NCBI GenBank assembly: GCA_946480555.1
Contig: CAMLLE010000007.1
Span: 1 to 19,130 of the forward strand
From: an uncultured Verrucomicrobia subdivision 3 bacterium
Lineage (GTDB): Bacteria > Verrucomicrobiota > Verrucomicrobiae > Limisphaerales > CAMLLE01
Direction of reading: 5' to 3'
Length of the DNA stretch: 19,130 nucleotides
The notes beneath the pieces were generated by a model. The model saw only the letters and a list, made by a program, of their open reading frames with translations. It did no database searches and was not told the origin of the DNA. Made by a program: the position numbers and the translations under genes. Positions 8,324 through 14,708 of this stretch are shown piece by piece. How positions within the stretch are numbered: the first letter of the stretch is position 1; the number at the start of each line of letters is the position of its first letter.

Positions 8324-9187
8324 GTGAAAATCATCACCGACGAAAACTGCACCGGATATTCGTCCCCCGGCCATCCAGAGCGCCCGGGCCGGATCAGCCG
8401 CACGGTCGATCTCTTGAGGGAGCAGAAGGAGATGGCGATCGATTGGGCACAGCCTGGAGCTTGCGTGGAGGAAGCGATTCTTCGCGCGCATTCGGCGGAT
8501 GTGTTGGAACGATTGAACGTCGATGCTGACTTCGACAGCGACACGCCCTTCTATCCCAACATCGGGAATTACGCCCGGGCATCGGTGGGGGCTGCCTTGG
8601 AAGCGCTGCGCTGCGCACGCAACGGCGAATCGGTTTTCGGCCTGATGCGTCCGCCGGGTCACCACGCCACGCGCACCAAGTCGATGGGATTTTGTTACCT
8701 GAACAACGTCGCCATCGCGGCTCTGGAGGCGCTGGCGAGCGGCGCAAAGCGGGTGGCCGTTTACGATTTCGACGTCCACCACGGAAATGGCACGGAGGAC
8801 ATTCTGCTGAACCAGAAAGGCGCGATGTTCTACTCGATCCATCAGTTCCCCGCCTATCCGGGAACGGGGGGAAAGAACGCGGGGAACAATTGCTTCAACT
8901 ATCCGCTCAGTGAGCACACACCTCGCGGACATTATCGGGAAGTGCTGTCGTCGGCCTTCGATGAACTGAAGAAATTCCGGCCGGAAATCGTGTTTGTATC
9001 CGCCGGATTCGACGCTTACGTGCGCGACCCCCTTTCGCAGGAGACGCTCGAGGCGGACGACTTCCACTGGCTGGGGGAGAACTTCCGTGCGTTGCAGATT
9101 CCCGTCGTGAGCCTTCTGGAAGGCGGTTACAGCCGCGACCTGCCGCAATTGATCTTCGCGTATCTGAAAGGTTTGAACGGCATCTGA
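8324..9187 (+). CDS. Histone deacetylase-family (AcuC/HdaH-like) zinc hydrolase
   Basis: This 287-residue arginase/deacetylase-fold enzyme retains its active site. PPGHHAT gives the paired histidines H113-H114, YDFDVHHGNG gives zinc ligands D150 and H152, SAGFDAY gives ligand D230, and EGGYSRD gives the transition-state tyrosine Y269. The N-terminal HPERPGR motif is also typical. Family members remove acetyl or acyl groups from lysine or polyamine-type substrates; bacterial members include AcuC and acetylpolyamine amidohydrolases, so the substrate cannot be assigned. It is predicted to be cytoplasmic. The start is GTG at 8324, because the overlapping ATG at 8322 is followed at once by a stop. 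It lies 71 bp after the VCBS gene on the same strand and converges on the TatD gene with a 23-bp gap. Confidence 0.93.
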   Translation: MKIITDENCTGYSSPGHPERPGRISRTVDLLREQKEMAIDWAQPGACVEEAILRAHSADVLERLNVDADFDSDTPFYPNIGNYARASVGAALEALRCARNGESVFGLMRPPGHHATRTKSMGFCYLNNVAIAALEALASGAKRVAVYDFDVHHGNGTEDILLNQKGAMFYSIHQFPAYPGTGGKNAGNNCFNYPLSEHTPRGHYREVLSSAFDELKKFRPEIVFVSAGFDAYVRDPLSQETLEADDFHWLGENFRALQIPVVSLLEGGYSRDLPQLIFAYLKGLNGI

Positions 9188-9210
9188 AGTCTTGGTCCTG
9201 AGTCGCAGCC

Positions 9211-10020
9211 TCACAAGCCGCGGAAGAACTCGCGCGCCGTCTGGCACGTGATCGCACTCAGTTCCTCGAGCGAGCAATTCCTCGCCTGCGCGGCCGTTTC
9301 CGAAATCTCCTTCACGTATGCTGGTTCGCAACGTTTGCCTCGATAGGGCACCGGCGCAAGGAACGGGCAGTCCGTTTCCAGCATGAACTTGCCCCGGGGC
9401 ACGGCCGCAATGGCATCTCGCACGTTCTGGCCGTTCTTGAAAGTGGCGATGCCCGTGAAACTCACGATCGAATTCACAGCCAGGATTCGCTGCATCGTCG
9501 GCACGTCACCCGCAAAACAGTGGAACACGCCGCGCACACGCGTTGCGAACGGCTCGAGAATCCGGAGCGTGTCCTCCACACAATCGCCGCGCTGATGAAT
9601 CACGCAGTTCAATCCCAGTTCTGCGGCGACTTCCAGGTGTTGCTGGAAGAGTTGCGCCTGGCGCACTTGGTAACGGACATCGTCTTCAACCGTGCCTTTG
9701 GATTGCGCACTGGGCAGGCGGTAATAATCCAAACCCGTTTCACCGAGGGCAACGACCTTGCGCTGCCGCGCCAGTTCGCGCAATTCCCTTCGAATGTCTT
9801 CCGGTGCATCCAGCGCGTCCGACGGATGCCAGCCCACGACGGCGTAAACGTTAGGAAAACGCTCTGCCAAGGCGATTGCGCGGCGGCTGCTTTCCAGGTT
9901 GGTGCCAATGCTGATGATTTTGGAAATGCCGGCGGCTGCGGCGCGTTCGATCACCTGTGGCAGTTCGCTGGCGAAATCCGGGTAATCGAGATGGGCGTGG
10001 GTATCGTAAAATTCAGGCAT
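9211..10020 (-). CDS. TatD-family metal-dependent hydrolase (DNase)
   Basis: The 269-residue TIM-barrel metallohydrolase starts at the ATG giving MPEFYDTHAHLDY. An upstream in-frame start at 10098 would add 26 residues lacking family similarity. Metal-binding residues are all visible: H8 and H10 (DTHAHLD), E94 (GETGLDYY), H142 (IHQRGD), H167 (VFHCFAG) and D217 in ETDCPFLAPVPYRGKRCEP, a nearly invariant TatD block. Family members are cytoplasmic exo- or endo-deoxyribonucleases tied to DNA repair or quality control, and some act as D-aminoacyl-tRNA deacylases (archaeal/eukaryal work). The family has several paralogues (TatD, YcfH, YjjV), so no symbol is given. It follows the TIGR03790 gene on the same strand after a 144-bp gap that contains repeats, so co-transcription is uncertain. 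Confidence 0.93.
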   Translation of the reverse strand: MPEFYDTHAHLDYPDFASELPQVIERAAAAGISKIISIGTNLESSRRAIALAERFPNVYAVVGWHPSDALDAPEDIRRELRELARQRKVVALGETGLDYYRLPSAQSKGTVEDDVRYQVRQAQLFQQHLEVAAELGLNCVIHQRGDCVEDTLRILEPFATRVRGVFHCFAGDVPTMQRILAVNSIVSFTGIATFKNGQNVRDAIAAVPRGKFMLETDCPFLAPVPYRGKRCEPAYVKEISETAAQARNCSLEELSAITCQTAREFFRGL

Positions 10021-10090
10021 CGGCGTCAGAAAAGCGGAAAGCGGGACAGCGGGAAAGTGGAAACGCCCGGGCCTGAAGCTGCAAAATCCA

Positions 10091-10163
10091 GGGTCCAAAT
10101 TCCAAAGAAACCTGGAATTCAGAACTCAACTCAACTCTTGAACCGGGAACTTGGAACTAGGAA
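10091..10163. repeat. Intergenic repeat tract with GAACTTGGAACT-type units and a hairpin
   Basis: The gap between the TIGR03790 and TatD genes holds a tract of low complexity. A perfect 7-bp hairpin (aattcca at 10098-10104 with tggaatt at 10113-10119) is followed by agaactcaactcaactcttg and by ggaacttggaactaggaact, in which ggaact units recur about every 7-8 nt. On the minus strand this reads as repeated agttcc units, resembling the agttccgagtttcgagtt unit found inside recN at 14075-14149. It could act in transcript processing or termination between the two genes, but this is inference. Confidence 0.5.
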
Positions 10164-10164
10164 C

Positions 10165-11832
10165 TCATTTCGCGTCCTTCGCTCGCTCCTCGTATTCAGC
10201 CGCGGCTTCCTTTTTGCCAAGCTGATTGGCGAGCAACGCGAGTTTGCGATAGACGTTTGCGCGGCCGGGATACTCCGGATCGTCCTGTGGAATGCGCGCC
10301 AGCACGGCGACGGCTTCCTGCTTGCGATCAAGCGCCACCAGCTTGTCACCAAGCGCGAGCCGGATCCGGATCGCTTGTTGCAGCGATGGATTCAGGCTCA
10401 AAGCGCGTTCCCAGAACTCTGCGGCGGATGAGGGTTTCCCGCCCGTGTTGTAGAGGTCGGCCAGTTTCTCCGTGAGCACCGGGCTTTCCTTCGTGAGCGG
10501 CAGCTGCTCCAGAAACAACTGCATCTGCGCGGGCGGCAACCCTCGAACGAGATTGAGATTCACCAGCCGCAGAAACGACCATTCCAACCATTTGCTTTTC
10601 GCGGCGGCGAGCTCCTCATGCTGCTTCTGCGCCGGCTTGCCGAACGGACGGTAAAGCGGATCGCCGACAACCGTGGTTTGCCACGAGAGAATCGGCTGCG
10701 CGGCATAGGCGGATTGGCCGAAGTTCATTCCATGAAACAGGAAGCGCCCGGCAAAGATTGCGATGTCTGGCGTGCCGCCCAGATACGGTTCCGTGACCGA
10801 ACCCATCGAAATCGTCGCGCCTTTTGCGAGCAGCGGCCCAACCCAGTTCGCCTTCGTGCTGCGCAATTTCGCCGCGCTGTACGAATGGAGGTGATACGCA
10901 AACGCGCCGGGCAGAAACTCAACGTTGTCGCGGCCGAATGCGCCGGAAGCTTCGTTCTCATACCATCCCGCGTAGAATGCGATGTGGCTGATCGGAAACG
11001 CCGCGGGAAAAATCCCGGCATTGGTGTCCACCGTCGTTTCAAATCCGAGATGCCGGCAGACTTCCGCCGCACCGCGCAGCCAGCTGTCGCCAACGGCGTA
11101 GTTCGTATCCGCGATGTTCCGAATATCGATGTAAGCGCGACCCCACAAACCGCTCTTCTCCGCTTCGAGGGCTTTATCGACCAGGCCCATCGCGATTTCT
11201 GCCGTCGGCCCGTCGAGCCGGGTCACCATCAGCACGCCATTCGTCGCGGAGAAATGGGTTTCGTTCGTCGAGCCGTAAACCGGGTTCGAACTCGGCCCCG
11301 TCAAGGTCAGCGGGCTTTGATGCAGCGGAAGCAGCGCAAGTTCCGTATCAACGGCGGCCTCATTCCGGCGCAGTTCCGGGCGCAGATCGGCAGCTTCCTT
11401 CTCCTTCAGCGCTTCTTCCGGCCGGATGCGGAATGGAATCCCGTAGCAAAGGACGGCGTAGTGGATTTTGGACTGAACCGGCTTCCATACCACGCGCGAT
11501 GGCTCCTTGTTCGTTCCCTTGATGAACTGTGAACGAATCTGCCAAAGCTTCAGGCTCTCAATCTTCTCGGCGAGCGGCTTCTCCAGCTTCTCGCGATATT
11601 CCGAACGCGCCATGTCATCGCCGGTGCTCAAGGCAAGTCCGATCACCTGGCTGGCTGGAACGCTTCGCGCCTTGGCATAGTGGTCGGCAACTGTCTTTGA
11701 TTCCGGCACGCGCGAGTTGTAAACGACAATCACCTCGTCGCCTGGATTCTCGGCGGCGATTCCGAACCCGATGGGACACGTCAGCAGCAGCGCGACGACG
11801 ATCAGAAATTTGCCGATGGCGAATTGTTGCAT
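10165..11832 (-). CDS. TIGR03790-family exported protein with C-terminal TPR-like region
   Basis: The 555-residue product begins with a signal peptide (MQQFAIGKFLIVVALLLTC...). The mature start, DEVIVVYNSRVPESKTVADHY followed by YAKARSVPASQVIGLAL, is the hallmark of the TIGR03790 family, which I recognise from Verrucomicrobia, Planctomycetes, Acidobacteria and related groups. The central region has PFRIRPEE, AYIDIRNI, FYAGWYENEASGAFG, GATISMGSVTEPYLGGTPD and VVGDPLYRPF, all typical of that family, which has no established biochemical role. The last roughly 110 residues look like TPR-type helical pairs (AAEFWERALSLNPSLQQA, YRKLALLANQLGKKEAA). It is predicted to be periplasmic or surface-located. 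It starts 41 bp after the metallo-beta-lactamase gene on the same strand, so the two may share a transcript. Confidence 0.88.
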   Translation of the reverse strand: MQQFAIGKFLIVVALLLTCPIGFGIAAENPGDEVIVVYNSRVPESKTVADHYAKARSVPASQVIGLALSTGDDMARSEYREKLEKPLAEKIESLKLWQIRSQFIKGTNKEPSRVVWKPVQSKIHYAVLCYGIPFRIRPEEALKEKEAADLRPELRRNEAAVDTELALLPLHQSPLTLTGPSSNPVYGSTNETHFSATNGVLMVTRLDGPTAEIAMGLVDKALEAEKSGLWGRAYIDIRNIADTNYAVGDSWLRGAAEVCRHLGFETTVDTNAGIFPAAFPISHIAFYAGWYENEASGAFGRDNVEFLPGAFAYHLHSYSAAKLRSTKANWVGPLLAKGATISMGSVTEPYLGGTPDIAIFAGRFLFHGMNFGQSAYAAQPILSWQTTVVGDPLYRPFGKPAQKQHEELAAAKSKWLEWSFLRLVNLNLVRGLPPAQMQLFLEQLPLTKESPVLTEKLADLYNTGGKPSSAAEFWERALSLNPSLQQAIRIRLALGDKLVALDRKQEAVAVLARIPQDDPEYPGRANVYRKLALLANQLGKKEAAAEYEERAKDAK

Positions 11833-11873
11833 GGTCGATTTGGAAACGTTCGAAGATTACACGCCGTGCGCCG

Positions 11874-12659
11874 TTAATCCAAATTGATCTTTAATCCGTC
11901 CCATGCAAACCGCACTCCCGGTGGCAGCTCCGCCTGCGCCACGTCGTGATCGTAATCATGGGTCAGATGCGTGAAGATCGTTTCGCCCGCGCCAATCCGG
12001 CGTGCGGCAGTGAGCGCTTCGTCCAGGCACATGTGCGTGGGATGCGGTGAGTAGCGCAACGCATCGAGCACGGCCATCTCCACGCCTTTCGCCGCTTCAA
12101 CAGCTTCGGTGGGAACTTCCTTGCAATCGCTGAAGTAGGCGAGCCGTTTGCGGCCGTTTTGAGTGAAGACGTAGCCGTTGGTCATGATTCGCCCGTGCGG
12201 CAAGGCGAACGGTTCGATGCGCAAATCCCCCAGTTCGAACGGCCCATCGACCATGTGCGGTTCTGGAATGAAGTAACCCTTCGGCCACGGTCCGTCGTGA
12301 AAGGCGTAGAGGAAAACGCGCTTCAAAACTTCCATCGTTTCGCGATTCGCGTAGATCGGCAGCGCCGTCCCGCCGCGAAGATCGCAGAACCGCCGGCAGT
12401 CATCCAGGCCCATGATGTGATCCGCGTGCGGATGCGTGAAGATCACGGCGTCCAGCCAGCGGATGTTCTCCCGCAGGCATTGGATCCGGAACTCGGGCGT
12501 CGTATCGATGACGAACTTCACCTGATCGGTCTCGACGTAAATAGACGGGCGCGTGCGATGATTCTTGGGATTGGCGAGGAACTCTGGGGGATAATCCTTG
12601 CCGATGATCGGCACGCCTTGCGAAGTGCCTGAGCCGAGAAAGGTGAACGAGAACGCCAT
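11874..12659 (-). CDS. Metallo-beta-lactamase-fold hydrolase, PhnP-like
   Basis: This 261-residue protein opens with [16 protein letters not shown], the usual start of the PhnP/RNase Z-like branch of MBL-fold proteins. Metal ligands are visible: THPHADH (H76, H78, D80, H81), H155 in LPHG, D178 in FSDCKE, and H231/H234 in FTHLTHDY. The LDALRY segment (199-203 region) is also conserved in this branch. PhnP cleaves 5-phosphoribosyl 1,2-cyclic phosphate, but close relatives occur widely in bacteria without a phosphonate (phn) cluster, as here, so a phosphodiesterase of unknown substrate is the safest description. It is cytoplasmic, with no signal peptide. It is divergent from recN, with a 209-bp gap containing an inverted repeat, and is the first gene of a possible minus-strand group with the TIGR03790 and TatD genes. 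Confidence 0.9.
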   Translation of the reverse strand: MAFSFTFLGSGTSQGVPIIGKDYPPEFLANPKNHRTRPSIYVETDQVKFVIDTTPEFRIQCLRENIRWLDAVIFTHPHADHIMGLDDCRRFCDLRGGTALPIYANRETMEVLKRVFLYAFHDGPWPKGYFIPEPHMVDGPFELGDLRIEPFALPHGRIMTNGYVFTQNGRKRLAYFSDCKEVPTEAVEAAKGVEMAVLDALRYSPHPTHMCLDEALTAARRIGAGETIFTHLTHDYDHDVAQAELPPGVRFAWDGLKINLD

Positions 12660-12702
12660 TTAGAATTTTCTTTCGCTGCAGATTGCCGGAGGATTCAATT
12701 TC

Positions 12703-12842
12703 AACCACGGATGAACACGGATAAACACGGATTCAGAGGCGCGTCGCGAGGGCCGAACGGCCTGCGGGCGACTTGCCGCTTTGCTTTCGTGCCCGGCAAC
12801 GACAGGTTCATTATCTGTGTCCATCTGTGTTCAACTGTGGTT
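12703..12842. repeat. Imperfect 30-nt inverted repeat made of 10-nt units, upstream of recN
   Basis: The left arm (12703-12732) contains three consecutive 10-nt units: cacggatgaa, cacggataaa and cacggattca (the last runs past the arm). The right arm (12813-12842) contains atctgtgtcc, atctgtgttc and aactgtggtt. Of 30 positions, 24 pair by Watson-Crick rules and 3 more could be G-U pairs in a plus-strand RNA, all at the same place in each unit. The 80-bp spacer is GC-rich and holds its own stem (ggccg, aa, cggcc inside gtcgc...gcgac). The element fills most of the gap between the divergent MBL gene and recN, so it could be a transcript leader hairpin, a binding site or a mobile-type repeat. Confidence 0.85.
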
Positions 12843-12868
12843 AAAGCGATCGAAGCGGAAACCTACCC

Positions 12869-14593
12869 ATGTTGACGGTCCTGCGCATTAAAAACCTCGC
12901 CCTCGTGGCCGATCTCACGCTCGAGTTGCAGCCGGGCTACAACGTGATCACTGGCGAAACCGGCGCGGGCAAATCCATCATCATCGGCGCGCTGAACCTC
13001 GTCCTCGGCGAACGCGCGGACCGCACCTTGATCCGCAGCGGCGCAGACAGTTGCTCGGTTGAAGCGGTTTTCGATATTAGCAAACTCAAGGCGCCGATCG
13101 CGGAATTCCTGGAAGAGAACGGACTCGAACCATGCGAAGATTGGCAGCTCGTTTTGAAGCGCACGTTCACGAGTGCAGGATCGAATCGCCAGTTTGTGAA
13201 CGGCTCGCCTGCGACCCTCGCCGCGTTGGCCAGCATCGGCGAATGGCTCGTGGACATGCACGGGCCGCACGATCATCAATCGCTGCTGCATACGTCGCGG
13301 CAGTTGTCCATTCTGGACGCTTTCGGCGGCTTGCAGAACGAGCGCGAGGCATTCGCTGAACTGGTTCAGAAGCGTAGCACGATTGAAAACGAGAAGGCCG
13401 CGTTGATCGTGGACGAGAAAACGTACGCGCAGCAACTGGACTTGTTGCGCTTTCAAGTGAACGAGATTTCCGCGGCGCGATTGCAGCCGGGCGAAGACGA
13501 AGGCGTAGAGCAGGAATATCAGCGTGCCACCAACGCGGCAAAGCTGCTCCAGCTCAGCCAGGCGGCCTTGAACGCGCTTTCTGAAAGCGACGACGCGGTG
13601 CTGACGCAGGCGGGCGTGATCGGCCGCACGTTGCAGGAATTGCAGCGCATCGATTTGGGTGCGGCGCCGATTGTTGAGCAGCATGAGCAGGCCGTGGCTG
13701 CGCTCAATGAACTCCAGTCCGCGCTATCCCACTACGTGGACAAGGTGGACATCGATCCCGAGCGGCTTCAGCAGCTGGAGGAGCGAATCACGTTGCTGCA
13801 TACGTTGAAACGCAAATACGGCGGCAGCGTGGCGGACGTAATTGCCTTCGGCGAAGAAGCACAGCGCAAACTCGTAAGTCTGGAACAGCGCGATGAAGAA
13901 CTCGCCAAGCTCAACGCGCAGCTCGAGAAGCTCGACAAGGAACTTCGGAAAGCGGGCGCCGACCTTTCAGCGAAGCGGCAGAAGGTGATTCCGCAGCTCA
14001 GCAAAGCCGTCAGCAAACAGCTCAACGATCTTGGCTTCAAACAAAGCCGGTTCGATGTGGCTCTCGGAACGCACGAGTTTCGCGTTTCAAGTTCCGAGTT
14101 TCGAGTTGGAGAAGACGCTAAACCCGAAACTCCAAACCCGAAACTCTCGTCAACTGGCTTCGATTCGATCGAATTCCAATTCGCTCCGAATGCCGGCGAA
14201 CCGGCGAAGCCGCTGCGCGCGATTGCGTCCTCTGGCGAACTGGCGCGCGTGATGTTGGCGCTGAAGACAGTGTTGGCGGCGGAGGACGAAATTCCAGTTC
14301 TGGTGTTCGACGAAGTGGACGCCAACGTCGGCGGCGAAACCGCAAATGTGGTGGGCGACAAGATGCGTCAGATTGCGGCGAAGCGGCAGGTGCTTAGCAT
14401 CACGCACCTGCCTCAGGTTGCGGCGACCGCGTCAGCACATTACGTGGTCAGCAAGCAGGTGAAAGATGGCCGGACGATTTCTGAAATCCATTTACTGGAT
14501 CGGAAGGAGCGCATCACGGAATTGACCCGCATGCTGGGCGGCCAGACCGATGCCGCCCGCAAGCACGCCGAAGCGATGTTGAAAGCCGTATAG
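12869..14593 (+). CDS. recN: DNA repair protein RecN, with an in-frame repeat-derived insert
   Basis: The 574-residue protein is an SMC-like ATPase of double-strand-break repair and recombination. The Walker A motif GETGAGKS lies at 29-36. Two coiled-coil arms flank the middle, and the C-terminal ATPase half has IASSGELARVMLALK, Walker B VLVFDEVDANVGG (477 on, catalytic Glu 482) and THLPQVAA, an order specific to RecN. Length is normal (about 550-570). The ABC-signature reads SSGE where SGGE is usual. About residues 403-427 read HEFRVSSSEFRVGEDAKPET and onward; this fragment comes from a DNA repeat (14075-14149) and lies between the FDVAL strand and the FDSIEFQFAPNAGEP block, where most RecN proteins have a short loop. 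The frame is kept, so the protein is probably functional. No Shine-Dalgarno is visible before the ATG. Confidence 0.95.
   Translation: MLTVLRIKNLALVADLTLELQPGYNVITGETGAGKSIIIGALNLVLGERADRTLIRSGADSCSVEAVFDISKLKAPIAEFLEENGLEPCEDWQLVLKRTFTSAGSNRQFVNGSPATLAALASIGEWLVDMHGPHDHQSLLHTSRQLSILDAFGGLQNEREAFAELVQKRSTIENEKAALIVDEKTYAQQLDLLRFQVNEISAARLQPGEDEGVEQEYQRATNAAKLLQLSQAALNALSESDDAVLTQAGVIGRTLQELQRIDLGAAPIVEQHEQAVAALNELQSALSHYVDKVDIDPERLQQLEERITLLHTLKRKYGGSVADVIAFGEEAQRKLVSLEQRDEELAKLNAQLEKLDKELRKAGADLSAKRQKVIPQLSKAVSKQLNDLGFKQSRFDVALGTHEFRVSSSEFRVGEDAKPETPNPKLSSTGFDSIEFQFAPNAGEPAKPLRAIASSGELARVMLALKTVLAAEDEIPVLVFDEVDANVGGETANVVGDKMRQIAAKRQVLSITHLPQVAATASAHYVVSKQVKDGRTISEIHLLDRKERITELTRMLGGQTDAARKHAEAMLKAV
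14075..14149. repeat. Direct/inverted repeat inside recN (gagtttcg / cgaaactc)
   Basis: This 75-bp tract within recN has gagtttcg at 14075 and again at 14096 (21-nt spacing), and acccgaaactc at 14122-14132 and again at 14136-14146 (14-nt spacing). The left and right units are inverted copies of each other, so the tract can fold as a hairpin with a loop around 14111-14121. It is AT-richer than the rest of recN and resembles intergenic repeats rather than gene sequence. Confidence 0.8.
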
Positions 14594-14623
14594 CACGCGG
14601 CTTGTGGCGGCAGCCCTTTTATC

Positions 14624-14691
14624 GTAGGAGACAACGTCAGAAGTCTCTGACATTTTTGGAAGGTCGTGAGACTCCTCACGTCGTTTCCTAC
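14624..14691. repeat. 68-bp pseudo-symmetric, cloverleaf-like inverted repeat after recN
   Basis: Left arm 14624-14647 and right arm 14668-14691 are inverted copies matching at 20 of 24 positions (gtaggagacaacgt... against ...acgtcgtttcctac). Each arm can also fold alone: gtcaga-agtc-tctgac (14636-14651) and gtgag-actc-ctcac (14666-14679). Together they form an outer stem with two inner hairpins, like a cloverleaf or cruciform. It lies between the convergent recN and modular-protein genes, where a mobile-type small repeat or bidirectional terminator would fit. Confidence 0.8.
14636..14656 (+). terminator. Possible Rho-independent terminator of recN
   Basis: A perfect 6-bp stem with a 4-nt loop (gtcaga-agtc-tctgac) is followed directly by attttt, 42 bp after the recN stop. 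The stem is short and not GC-rich, and it is nested in the larger 68-bp element, so termination activity is only plausible. Confidence 0.4.
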
Positions 14692-14708
14692 AGTTCGTAT
14701 CGAGATGC

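Noticed and set aside
10021..10098. 26-residue N-terminal extension of the TatD-family protein
   Set aside because: TatD proteins begin just before the DTHAHLD motif; the extension lacks family similarity and reaches into the repeat tract.
12703..12740. CRISPR-like short repeats (cacggatgaa units)
   Set aside because: The units are 10 nt and directly adjacent with no spacers, and no cas gene is present.
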